NCBI GenBank assembly: GCA_965277855.1
Contig: OZ255847.1
Location: 6,262,001-6,326,000 of the forward strand
DNA: 64,000 bases
Source of the DNA: Bog-105 sp965277855
GTDB taxonomy: Bacteria > Acidobacteriota > Terriglobia > Bryobacterales > Bryobacteraceae
Direction: 5' to 3'
Each line of letters opens with the position of its first letter. Within the stretch, counting starts at the first letter, position 1. A program made the translations under genes and the position numbers. Shown in pieces: positions 9,011 to 17,226 of this stretch. The notes beneath the pieces were generated by a model that ran no database searches, had not been told where the DNA came from, and worked only from the letters and a program-made list of their open reading frames with translations.

Positions 9011-11658
9011 AGCGGCTGCGAGTGTGGGGTTGGCGATTTACCGGATTGTTTGTAAAGGGACGGCGCGAGCGCGAGCTAGCAGATGAGATCGATGGACATT
9101 TGCAGATGCATATCGACGATGGTTTGCGCGCGGGACTGACCAAAGAAGAGGCGCGGCGGGCGGCGATGTTGAAACTGGGTGGGAGTGTGGAGCCGGCGAA
9201 GGAAGCGTATCGCGATGGCGGAACAATCCCGCTGGTCGAGAGCCTGCTGCGGGATACGCGTTTTGCGATCCGGCAATTGTGGAAGAGCCCGGGCTTTACG
9301 TTGACGGCGATTTTGATGCTGGCTCTGGGACTGTGCGCCAGCGTGACGTTGTTTGCATTCGTGGATGCAGCGCTGATCAAGCCGTTGCCGTATGCGGATC
9401 CTGCGCGGCTGGCGGCGGTCGCGGAGAGGAGCAGCGGATTTCCACACGGTGAACTTTCTTATCTTGATTACCTCGACTGGAAAAAGAGGAACAAGGTATT
9501 CCGTTCGCTGGATGTCTACAGCGCGGAGAGTTATCTGGTGGGCGCGAATGCGGGGACAGAGCCGGTGCAAGCGGTAGTCGTGAGTGACGGGTTTTTTCGC
9601 ACGCTGGGCGTCAGGCCCATGCTGGGACGCGACTTTTATGCGGGCGAGGATCTCCCGGGAGTGGCGAAGACGGCGATTTTGAGTTATGCGGGCTGGCAGA
9701 AGCGATTCGGCGGAGCACGGGATGTGATTGGGCGGACCGTCCGGTTGAGCGGGGTTCCCCACGTGATTGTGGGAGTGCTGCCGGTGAGCTTTCAATTTGC
9801 ACCGCGAGGGAACGCGGAGATCTGGACAACAGTGGATGCTGAAATCCCATGCATGGTCCGGCGAAACTGCCATAACGTCGACGGAATCGGGCGACTGAAG
9901 GATGGGGTCTCGGTCGAGGCAGCCTTGGCCAACATGACGTCGATCGCTAGGCAATTAGAGGAGGAGTATCCGGGTTCGAATCGGGGTCAGGGGGCGAACG
10001 TGCTGCCTCTGACCGAGGTGTTTGTGGGAGAGGTTCGGCCTATCCTGCTGGCGCTGCTGGGCGGGGGATTATTGCTGCTGTTAGTGGCTTCGGTGAACGT
10101 GGCGAGTTTGTTATTGGCTCGCTCGGAAGGGCGTCGGCGTGAGATCGCGGTACGTAGTTCACTGGGCGCGTCGTCGTGGCGATTGATGACGCAGTTTACG
10201 ACGGAGGCAGCGGTGCTCATGGCGGGAGCGAGCCTGCTTGGTTTGACCGCGGCCGAGTGGGCGGTGAAGATCTTTGTGAGATTGATTCCCTCGGACATGA
10301 TGGGGGGCATGCCTTATCTGCACGGGTTGGCATTGAACGGGCATGCTTGTGTGTTTGCGGGTTTGGTGGCCTTGCTGGCGACGCTTTTGTTTGCGGGCAT
10401 TCCGAGCTTGTATTGGGGGTTTTCGCGAATGCGGGACGGGCTCACGGAAGGCAGCCGGGGATCGGCGGGGCGAGCGTGGCGGCGGTTGGGTGCGAATCTC
10501 GTGATGCTGGAGCTGGCGGTTGCGATGGTGCTGCTGGTGGGCGCGGCGCTGCTGGGACAGAGTCTGAACCGTCTGCTGCATGTGGAGCTTGGGTTCGCGC
10601 CGGATCATCTGGCGACGATGGAGGTGCTGGCGCCCCATGACAGGTACGCAAAGGATGAGCAGCAAGCGGCGCTGGGGCGGCGGATCGTGGAGCGTATGGC
10701 GAAATTGCCGGGCGTTGAATCGGTTGCGATCACGAGCCTCCTGCCGGTGCGCTTCAACGGCAATACGGATTGGATCCGGTTCGTGGGGCGGCCTTTCCAT
10801 GGCGAGCACAACGAAGTGAATGAAAGAGACGTGAGCGCCGAATACTTCAAGACGATACGCGCGCGGTTGCTGCGAGGGCGCTTATTCGCTGATGCCGAGG
10901 ATGGGTCGAAGCCGCGGGTGGCGGTTATTAACGAGGCATTGGCTAAAAAGTATTTCCCGGGCGAGGATGCCATAGGTAAGCGGTTCGGCAATGGGGACTT
11001 GTCGCCGAAATCGATGCGAGAGATCATCGGCATCGTAAGCGACATTCACGACGGGGCGCTCGATTCGGAGGTCTGGCCGGCTGAGTATTTGCCTTTTAAT
11101 CAGAGTCCCGATACTTACTTTTCGGTTGTAGTTCGGACGGCGCAATCCGCGCAGTCCGTGTTGCCGGCGATGGGGACGGCGGTTCGGCGGATCGATCCGG
11201 ATGTAGGTACGGCCGATGAAGGAACCATGACAGGCAGAATCAACGCCTCTCCGTCGGCGTATTTACATCGCGCATCGGCCTGGCTGGTGAGCGGATTCGC
11301 GGGACTGGCGCTCCTGCTGGGAGTGGTGGGCCTGTACGGTGTGGTGGCTTATTCAGTAAGCCAGAGGACGCGCGAGATCGGCATTCGCATGGCGCTCGGC
11401 GCCGAACGCAAGGGCGTCTACCGGCTGATTCTGAGCGAAGCAGGACGATTGACGCTGGGCGGTTTAGCGGGCGGGCTGGTGTGTTCGCTCGCCGCGGCGA
11501 CGCTCGTGCGAAAGCTGCTCTTTGGAGTGAGTTCCTGGGATGTGCCGACTCTGGTAATCGTAGCCTTGCTGCTGGGATTGGCGGCGCTGTTGGCCAGTTT
11601 CATTCCGGCCAGGCGAGCGGCGCTGGTGAACCCAGTGGAAGCTTTGCGGGCGGAGTAA
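9007..11658 (+). CDS. ADOP-family ABC transporter permease
   Basis: I place the start at the ATG overlapping the padR stop, giving 883 aa; an upstream ATG at 8950 would lie inside padR. The N-terminus has the ADOP prefix domain (RERELADEIDGHLQMHIDDGL, with KEEARRAAMLKLGG). Two MacB_PCD-plus-FtsX halves follow. Each FtsX half is marked by the typical cytoplasmic motif, REIAVRSSLGAS in the first and REIGIRMALGAE in the second, and the protein ends RAALVNPVEALRAE. About eight transmembrane segments are expected. ADOP proteins are MacB-like permeases without an ATPase in the same gene; the partner ATPase is not encoded nearby. Substrate unknown, possibly export of toxic compounds or lipoproteins. 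Confidence 0.93.
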   Translation: MKRLRVWGWRFTGLFVKGRRERELADEIDGHLQMHIDDGLRAGLTKEEARRAAMLKLGGSVEPAKEAYRDGGTIPLVESLLRDTRFAIRQLWKSPGFTLTAILMLALGLCASVTLFAFVDAALIKPLPYADPARLAAVAERSSGFPHGELSYLDYLDWKKRNKVFRSLDVYSAESYLVGANAGTEPVQAVVVSDGFFRTLGVRPMLGRDFYAGEDLPGVAKTAILSYAGWQKRFGGARDVIGRTVRLSGVPHVIVGVLPVSFQFAPRGNAEIWTTVDAEIPCMVRRNCHNVDGIGRLKDGVSVEAALANMTSIARQLEEEYPGSNRGQGANVLPLTEVFVGEVRPILLALLGGGLLLLLVASVNVASLLLARSEGRRREIAVRSSLGASSWRLMTQFTTEAAVLMAGASLLGLTAAEWAVKIFVRLIPSDMMGGMPYLHGLALNGHACVFAGLVALLATLLFAGIPSLYWGFSRMRDGLTEGSRGSAGRAWRRLGANLVMLELAVAMVLLVGAALLGQSLNRLLHVELGFAPDHLATMEVLAPHDRYAKDEQQAALGRRIVERMAKLPGVESVAITSLLPVRFNGNTDWIRFVGRPFHGEHNEVNERDVSAEYFKTIRARLLRGRLFADAEDGSKPRVAVINEALAKKYFPGEDAIGKRFGNGDLSPKSMREIIGIVSDIHDGALDSEVWPAEYLPFNQSPDTYFSVVVRTAQSAQSVLPAMGTAVRRIDPDVGTADEGTMTGRINASPSAYLHRASAWLVSGFAGLALLLGVVGLYGVVAYSVSQRTREIGIRMALGAERKGVYRLILSEAGRLTLGGLAGGLVCSLAAATLVRKLLFGVSSWDVPTLVIVALLLGLAALLASFIPARRAALVNPVEALRAE

Positions 11659-11700
11659 GACGAGTGAGCGATACTAGCAGCAAGTTGAAGGAGATGAAAG

Positions 11701-12609
11701 ATGAAAATCAAGGCAGCTTCGACTTTACTGATCGTTACCCTATCTTTGGCCGCTTCGCAATGTGCGGGTAGCTCATTCCTCTACAATAACGGCGTCTATA
11801 CGCCCATTCAGTTCCCAGGTTTCGCGCCCGATGAAACAGCAGCCTTGGGCATTAACAATGCCGGTCAGGTGGTTGGTTCAGCTGGAATTATCGGATTTGT
11901 GGAAACGAACGGCGTATTCAAGACCGTTCAGGTACCTGGCAGCTTCTCCACTTTCGCGACCGCCATTAACGATAAAGGCCAGATTGCGGGAAACTATTGC
12001 GCAACAGCTGGTTGCGCCACCGGGGGTGGATTCTTAGATACAAACGGTGTGTTCAGCTATTTCGATACCGGCTATTACCTGCACGTGTCCGGCATTAACA
12101 ATGCAGGAGTAATTGCCGGCTACTACAGCGCCGGTCCGACATATGCGGGACTTGGGTATTTGTACAGCCACGGAGTCTTCACCACAGTCACTTATCCGGG
12201 CAGTATAGACACCGTTCTATCCGGAATAAATAACTCGGGCATAAGCGTCGGAGTATATCGAAACTCACAGTATCCCACTTACGGCTTCACTTACAGAGCC
12301 GGAACCTTTAACTCTCTGCAGTTTCCATTTGCGCTTGCAAGTAATCTCACGATCAACGATCGAAGCGATCTGGGTGGAAGCTATTACAACAGCGCAGGTG
12401 CAGTAGAAGGATTTGTGGAACAGAATGGGAAGTTTACAACACTTACATACCCTAAGTCACCCGGCACGCTTGTATACGGACTGAATGATTCGGGCGAGGC
12501 TATCGGAGTCTATCTTTCGACGCCGGAGCCGGTTTCATTACTGATGCTACTGCTCGGGCTGAGTGCAATCGCGCTCTTGCGCCCTGGCTTCAGGACTGGG
12601 CCCAGCTGA
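11701..12609 (+). CDS. Secreted HAF-repeat protein with PEP-CTERM-like tail
   Basis: The 302-aa product starts with a signal peptide (KAASTLLIVTLSLAASQCAG) preceded by GAAGGAGATG at 11688-11697. The body is built of HAF-type repeats of the pattern GINNAGQVVG / INDKGQIAGNY / GINNAGVIAGYY and so on. The C-terminus reads PEPVSLLMLLLGLSAIALL followed by an arginine-containing tail, which matches a PEP-CTERM exosortase sorting signal, although the basic cluster is weak. Such proteins are secreted or surface-anchored in exopolysaccharide-producing bacteria. The last 20 bp overlap the 3' end of the convergent gene. No enzyme function is seen. Confidence 0.85.
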   Translation: MKIKAASTLLIVTLSLAASQCAGSSFLYNNGVYTPIQFPGFAPDETAALGINNAGQVVGSAGIIGFVETNGVFKTVQVPGSFSTFATAINDKGQIAGNYCATAGCATGGGFLDTNGVFSYFDTGYYLHVSGINNAGVIAGYYSAGPTYAGLGYLYSHGVFTTVTYPGSIDTVLSGINNSGISVGVYRNSQYPTYGFTYRAGTFNSLQFPFALASNLTINDRSDLGGSYYNSAGAVEGFVEQNGKFTTLTYPKSPGTLVYGLNDSGEAIGVYLSTPEPVSLLMLLLGLSAIALLRPGFRTGPS

Positions 12610-13516
12610 CATCGATGAGCCGCTGCAAGTAGGTAATCGAAGCCCGGATGTCTTGCTGCTGGCGCGGGCCGGAGATTTCGCGTTCTATGGTAATCGGCCC
12701 CGCGTATTGCAATTTGTGCAGTTGCCGGAACAGGGCATTAAAATCCACTTTGCCTTTTCCGATGGCAACTTCCTGGCCGAGATTCTTGGGGTCGGTGGGA
12801 TACAGGCCGTCTTTGGCGTGAAGGCCGTGGACGTACTTACCGATCACGTCGAGTGCCGCCACCGGATCGCCTTTGCCATAGAGGATCAAGTTGGCCGTGT
12901 CGAGGTTGGCGCGCACGTTGTTGAGGTCGGTATCCTGCATTGCCCGCAATAAAGTGACTGGCGATTCCTGGCCGGTCTCCATCAGGAAGGTTTGCCCATT
13001 CGATCGACAGTGAGCGGCCACTTTGCGAATAGCCTCGACAGCGCTGCTATAAAGCGGTTCGTTGGGATTTTCGGGAAGGAAACCGCAATGTGTGTGAACA
13101 GCCTGGATGCCGCACTGGTGCGCTAAATCGGAGGCGCGCAGCAGCGCGTCGATGCGGGCAGCGCGGGTTTGCGGTGGCACGAGGCCGATGGTCAAAGGAC
13201 CTTGGTAAAAGTCCCAAACCATTTTGCCGGGGCCGAGCGTCATCACCGCAGTAGCTTCGACCTGATGCTTGTCCAGCGCGGCTATGAGCGGTCCGGCTAA
13301 ACTCGCCGGAGCCCTGCCAACGTGGACTTGGCAACCGTGCAAACCAAACGCCTTCACGCGGGCAATGGCTTCATCGGGAAACTCTTTCCCGGAGACGTCG
13401 ACGACAACGCCTAAACTGGGCTTGGCAGGCGCGGATTCGGCATGGCGGGGGGCGGCGGTTGTCGCGAGAGCGGCCAAAGCTGACTTTACGAATAAACGTC
13501 TATCGGTCGAATGCAT
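12590..13516 (-). CDS. Sugar phosphate isomerase/epimerase family protein (TIM barrel), Tat-type signal
   Basis: The 308-aa product starts with a twin-arginine-like leader (DRRLFVKSALAALATTAAP). It continues as an AP endonuclease family 2/xylose isomerase-like TIM barrel: GCQVHVGR, AVHTHCGFLPENP, LMETGQESP, VRANLDTANLILYGKGDP, VHGLHAKDG and ITIEREISG. The Glu, Asp and His residues in these motifs are the usual metal ligands. Such proteins isomerise or epimerise sugars or keto acids; the substrate cannot be assigned. The 3' end overlaps that of the convergent HAF gene by 20 bp. Confidence 0.85.
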   Translation of the reverse strand: MHSTDRRLFVKSALAALATTAAPRHAESAPAKPSLGVVVDVSGKEFPDEAIARVKAFGLHGCQVHVGRAPASLAGPLIAALDKHQVEATAVMTLGPGKMVWDFYQGPLTIGLVPPQTRAARIDALLRASDLAHQCGIQAVHTHCGFLPENPNEPLYSSAVEAIRKVAAHCRSNGQTFLMETGQESPVTLLRAMQDTDLNNVRANLDTANLILYGKGDPVAALDVIGKYVHGLHAKDGLYPTDPKNLGQEVAIGKGKVDFNALFRQLHKLQYAGPITIEREISGPRQQQDIRASITYLQRLIDVSWAQS

Positions 13517-13575
13517 CTTTCATTCATAGCTTAACGACGGCTGTGCTACTGCCGTTGCTATCTATGATGATCTTT

Positions 13576-13794
13576 ATGAAGATCGAAGAACACGACAATT
13601 CGGATGGCACGATCAGCGTGAGCATTTCAGGAAAACCGCTGGGTTGCACAGTGTGTGGAAGCACGGAATTTCACGAGCGCAAGACACTTCTGAACACACC
13701 TAAGGGTGAATTTTTCAATCTGGCCTGGGCCGAGAAAAAAGCGCAAAATTACATCTGCGTCCAGTGCGGGTACATCTTCTGGTTCTTGCGTTGA
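13576..13794 (+). CDS. Small zinc-ribbon protein, 72 aa
   Basis: Two CXXC pairs (Cys24/27 in CTVCG and Cys61/64 in CVQCG) separated by 33 residues form a zinc ribbon. The C-terminus YIFWFLR is conserved-looking for small zinc-ribbon proteins of unknown role. I use the ATG at 13576; in-frame ATGs at 13564 and 13567 are also possible and no clear Shine-Dalgarno site distinguishes them. The gene ends 4 bp before the convergent ADOP pseudogene. Binding of nucleic acid or protein is possible but not shown. Confidence 0.65.
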   Translation: MKIEEHDNSDGTISVSISGKPLGCTVCGSTEFHERKTLLNTPKGEFFNLAWAEKKAQNYICVQCGYIFWFLR

Positions 13795-13798
13795 AAGT

Positions 13799-15290
13799 TT
13801 ATTCGAGGCGCAAGGCAGTCATGGGATCGATGCCAGCAGCGCGCCGGGCGGGCAGGACTCCAGCGGCGATTGCCACAATGATCAGCGTGCCGGTGGCGAT
13901 TCCCAAGACAAAGGGATCAGTGGTCGACACACCGAAAACGATACTTGCGACAAACGAACGCAGGGCGAGGCTGGCGACGAGCCCAATGAAGCAACCGATG
14001 CCGGCGATCATCATCACTTCACGGAACACGAGAGACAACAACTGCCGGCGTTGAGCGCCCAATGCCGCCCGAATACCCAATTCGTTAGTGCGCCGCGCGA
14101 CCTGGAAGGAAAGCAATCCATATAATCCGATCGAGGCGATCAGGAGTGCGGCGGCGCCAAAGAAACCGGTCAGCAGGGCGGTCAGTCGTTGCACGGTGAG
14201 ATAGCTGTCCAGGCGCTCTTCCACAGTCAGGGTGCGCAACGAGTAGTGACGGCCCAGCGAGCGCACCGCCCGTTCCGCAGCGCCTTTGATGCTGTGCGGA
14301 TCGATAGCCGTTCGGACGTCCATGAGGGGCTCGCCGCCATATTGCAAATCTTGCGCGAGCGGCCGGTAGACGGCCATGGGTTGAAAGCTTTCCACTTTCC
14401 AGAGGCTCGCACTGTTGACGACGCCTACGATGCGCAATTTGTCCTGATAGCCGCGGGGACCCCAATACAGATCGCGGCCGACCGGATTATCACGGCCATA
14501 GAGGCGACCAGCGAGACTCTGGCTGATCATGGCGACAGCCACCGAGTGTTCGTCGTCGCTCCAGCTCAGATCCCGGCCGTTCAGTATGTGCATGCCCATG
14601 GTCGAGAAAAAATCCGGCCCCACGACCTCGTCAATAGCCTGCAGGGCAGGCGATTCAGGGGAACTATACGCGGGACTCCGGTACTCGAATTGGTTGGCAG
14701 GTGCGCCGTTGGAGTAGCTGACAGACAACACGCCTGGGAGATGGCTGACTTTCTCGGCTAGTTCGCGATAGTAGGGGACTGAGTCTGGCGAGGCGCGCCT
14801 ACCCGACTGAGGGAACAGAAGCATGGTGAAGAGGTGATCCCGGTTGTAACCGGCATCGACGGTGTGCAGGCGGACCAGAGTCTTGCCGAACAGCATCGCC
14901 CCGATCACCAAAACCAGCGACAAGGCTAGCTGGGTTATGGAAAGGATTTTGCCCAGGACGGTAAGCCCGTGGTGCACGGATCTTGTGTTCAGCCGAAGGG
15001 AGGTCATGATTTCAGCGCGGGTTGTAAACCACGCTGGGACGAGTGAAAACAAAAGTCCTGCAATGAGCGCCACTGTTGCGGTAAAGGCGAGCACGCGATA
15101 GTCGGGCGAAGTGCTTAAGGGTGTCTGAACGAGCCCGGTCCAGGCAATATGCAGGAGCATCCGGCTCGTTTGGTACGCCAGCGCGAGGCCGAGCAGTGCG
15201 CCGGCCGATGAAAGGATCAGGCTCTCGATGAGTGATGGAAGAATTAAGTCCAACCGGTTTGCCCCCAAGGCGATCTTTATGCCTGCTTTG
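13799..15290 (-). pseudogene. ADOP-family ABC permease, 5'-truncated
   Basis: The readable frame (about 500 aa) begins inside the first FtsX half: GIKIALGANRLDLILPSLIESL corresponds to the REIGIRMALGAS cytoplasmic motif normally found near residue 330-400 of an ADOP protein. The second MacB_PCD and FtsX halves are intact (NELGIRAALGAQRRQLLSLV, ending ARRAAGIDPMTALRLE). The prefix domain, first MacB_PCD domain and first transmembrane helix are missing. The apparent ATG at 15301 lies in foreign sequence: reading the other strand from about 15290 gives a transposase C-terminus. The gene was therefore probably cut by an insertion or recombination event. Confidence 0.8.
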
Positions 15291-15500
15291 TTGCCCTTCA
15301 TGTACTACAATTTCGTCCGCATTCACCAGACACTTCGGATTACACCGGCAATGGCCGCTGGTGTCACGGATCGGGTTTGGGAGATTGCGGATGTCGTTAG
15401 GTTGCTGGACGAGAAGGAAGAGAAGCCAAACTATGCCGATGCTCAGTATGGTTCGGCTTTGGGGCATGATCCGGGGCACACGCGGGGATCTTCATTTTAG
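15285..15500 (+). mobile_element. Transposase C-terminal remnant (IS1-like family)
   Basis: The frame encodes FMYYNFVRIHQTLRITPAMA and GVTDRVWEIADVVRLLDE, the C-terminal end of a transposase family widespread in soil bacteria and usually annotated as IS1-like. The YNFxRIHxTLRxTPAMxAG pattern is diagnostic. The catalytic DDE part and any start are missing. Its left edge meets the truncated ADOP gene at about 15285-15295. Terminal inverted repeats were not identified. Confidence 0.75.
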
Positions 15501-15541
15501 ACCTGATAGCATCTCTGTCTTAAAAGGAAGACATTTATACA

Positions 15542-15763
15542 ATGCAAGACCCACGATCAGACCTTGAGCGATCAGTGATAGGTTTCCGCGAGGACGTTCT
15601 GAAAGCCTTAACCGATCTAAACGTCGAGAATCTCGCGTTGCGGGAGGCCCTAATCGACCGGGCGCTGATAACAAAAGACAGGCTTGATGATCATCGTAAG
15701 ACGGCAACCGAGCATCGGGGCAAGATTCTGGATAAATACGCTCAGTCAATCCGCTCCGTTTGA
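15542..15763 (+). CDS. Small hypothetical protein, 73 aa, helical
   Basis: An AAAAGGAAG stretch lies about 12 nt upstream of the ATG. The product is highly charged (MQDPRSDLERSVIGFRED, then NLALREALIDRALITKD) and looks like a continuous helix or coiled coil without transmembrane segments. I do not recognise a family. It directly follows the transposase remnant, so it may belong to that mobile or degraded region. Reality of the gene is uncertain. Confidence 0.4.
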   Translation: MQDPRSDLERSVIGFREDVLKALTDLNVENLALREALIDRALITKDRLDDHRKTATEHRGKILDKYAQSIRSV

Positions 15764-15873
15764 TTTCCATTTCTCGACTAATCTCGTCCATAAACTGAGC
15801 CCAATCCTCAAAGTCATACCCCACGCTCAGTAGAATCGGAATTTCTGGCCTAGCTGATTGCCCACTAGGGGCG

Positions 15874-16134
15874 CTATTGACCCAACTGACGCAGCGATTG
15901 CCTCTTTTGCTCTTGTGCTTTCTCCCATTCATCCCAGCCCTGCCACTCCGGTTTCGGATCTTTGTCGAAATGCATCCTAAGCAGTGCCACTTCTTTATAA
16001 ATTCCTGCAAAGTGATGAAGGCGCTTGTAAGCTTCATTCACAGCGAAAATGAGGCACCAGATAGAGCCAATGATCAGCCATTCTCCGGGTGTGACTTTGT
16101 GTAGGAAATCCAGGACTGAAGAGAGAAGAGTCAT
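15874..16134 (-). CDS. Small membrane protein, 86 aa, unknown
   Basis: A single hydrophobic helix is visible near residues 17-33 (GEWLIIGSIWCLIFAVN), followed by a basic and then acidic cytoplasmic tail (KDPKPEWQGWDEWEKAQEQ). The composition and helix layout look like a real small membrane protein, but no family is recognised. It lies on the opposite strand to its neighbours, in a region next to a transposase relic and a candidate small RNA. Confidence 0.45.
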   Translation of the reverse strand: MTLLSSVLDFLHKVTPGEWLIIGSIWCLIFAVNEAYKRLHHFAGIYKEVALLRMHFDKDPKPEWQGWDEWEKAQEQKRQSLRQLGQ

Positions 16135-16195
16135 GCCGCGCCTGCTAAAATCTTATCCATGCTCAAATTGAGCCACTACCGAACATGGAATTTGC

Positions 16196-16225
16196 TTGAC
16201 ACAGTTGTGAAAATTACTTCATACT
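16196..16225 (+). promoter_or_regulatory. Sigma-70-type promoter of the candidate small RNA
   Basis: TTGACA (16196-16201), an exact -35 consensus, is followed after 18 nt by CATACT (16220-16225) as the -10 element. The expected start point is about 16232. No start codon with a ribosome-binding site follows before the terminator at 16340. Confidence 0.6.
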
Positions 16226-16231
16226 AGGGAA

Positions 16232-16373
16232 AATTTCAGTTATTGACGGCCCTTTCGTCCGCTGCCGGTGATCTGCTTCGCTGGCGATCCTCAGTTTTGT
16301 TGTCTTCGTTTCGGACTTCTCCTCCAACTTACACTCGACCGGCTGACCTGTGAAACGGTCAGCCGTTTTTTTT
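16232..16373 (+). ncRNA. Candidate small RNA, about 140 nt
   Basis: The stretch runs from the expected start of a good promoter to a strong intrinsic terminator and holds no convincing reading frame. Internal pairing is possible: GTCCG near 16259 with CGGAC near 16313, enclosing a GCCGG/CTGGC hairpin around 16265-16284. The segment just before the terminator, CTCCTCC at 16319-16325, is unpaired in this model and is complementary to a Shine-Dalgarno sequence, as in trans-acting small RNAs that block translation. An alternative reading is a 5' leader with an attenuator for the dienelactone hydrolase gene that starts at 16411. I could not match it to a known RNA family. Confidence 0.5.
16340..16373 (+). 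terminator. Strong intrinsic terminator
   Basis: A perfect 9-bp GC-rich stem (CGGCTGACC / GGTCAGCCG) with an 8-nt loop is followed by eight T residues. It sits 38 bp before the likely start of the next gene, so it either ends a small RNA or attenuates the downstream gene. Confidence 0.9.
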
Positions 16374-16410
16374 GTGTATCGGCTATCTGTGAATGGGGAT
16401 CGACAACATA

Positions 16411-17226
16411 ATGACCACACACTTGCCTTCCGGATTTGCGCTGGCTACGCGACCGGTTGCGCTGAGCGCGATTTCGACCGATACAGAAGGATTGGAAGCG
16501 GGCGCAGTGCAGATTGACTCCGACGGCTTTGCGCTGCCCGGGTATTTTGCGCGGCCGAGCCGAGCGGTGACGTCCCCAATCGTGCTGGTGGTGCAGGAAA
16601 TCTTCGGAGTACACGAGCATATCCAGGATATTTGCCGGCGGCTTGCTAAAGAAGGGTACTACGCGATTGCGCCGGAACTGTATGCGCGGCAGGGTGATCC
16701 TGCGCAGATTGCGGATACGCAGGAGCTAATTCAAAAGATCGTGAGCCGGGTGCCGGATGCGCAGGTGATGCGGGATCTGGATGCGACGGTTGAGTTTGCC
16801 GGGCGCTCCGGGCATGGCGACACAGGACGGCTGGCAATCTGCGGATTTTGTTGGGGCGGGCGGATTACGTGGTTATACGCAGCGCATCAAGCGAAGTTGA
16901 AGGCGGGAGCGGCCTGGTATGGGAAGTTAACGCCGGGCCCGTATTCGAAGCCCGAGACACAGCCGAAGCAGCCAGTGGATATCGCGGGTGAGTTGCACGG
17001 AGCCATTCTTGGTTTGTATGGAGGAAAAGACAGCGGCATTCCACTCGAGACGGTCGAACAGATGCGGGCGGCCCTCACGGCCGCGGGGAAGGACAAGACC
17101 TGCGAGATAGTGGTGTATCCGGAAGCGGACCATGCGTTCAACGCGGATTACCGGCCGAGTTATCACGAGGCGTCCGCCAAAGATGCGTGGGGAAAGATGC
17201 TCGGGTGGTTCGAAAAATTTGTTTAG
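16411..17226 (+). CDS. Dienelactone hydrolase family protein
   Basis: An alpha/beta hydrolase with the DLH signature: QEIFGVHEHIQDICRRLAKE near the N-terminus, the nucleophile motif GFCWGG (Cys in place of Ser), and the C-terminal histidine in EADHAFNADY. The conserved glutamate of QEIFG matches the DLH active site. DLH opens the lactone ring in chloroaromatic breakdown, but most family members have unknown substrates. I prefer the ATG at 16411 (271 aa); an in-frame ATG at 16393 is also possible. A terminator-like hairpin immediately upstream may attenuate expression. The 3' end overlaps or abuts the start of the next gene. Confidence 0.9.
   Translation: MTTHLPSGFALATRPVALSAISTDTEGLEAGAVQIDSDGFALPGYFARPSRAVTSPIVLVVQEIFGVHEHIQDICRRLAKEGYYAIAPELYARQGDPAQIADTQELIQKIVSRVPDAQVMRDLDATVEFAGRSGHGDTGRLAICGFCWGGRITWLYAAHQAKLKAGAAWYGKLTPGPYSKPETQPKQPVDIAGELHGAILGLYGGKDSGIPLETVEQMRAALTAAGKDKTCEIVVYPEADHAFNADYRPSYHEASAKDAWGKMLGWFEKFV

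Noticed and set aside
15492..16037. A 181-aa minus-strand frame across the two small ORFs
   Set aside because: Part of it (YDFEDWAQFMDEISREMEIK) looks protein-like, but the rest is low quality, it has no start context and it overlaps better candidates on both strands.
17132..17182. Upstream ATG start for the VPS10-like gene
   Set aside because: It lies inside the dienelactone hydrolase gene and would bury the signal peptide; the later start fits export.
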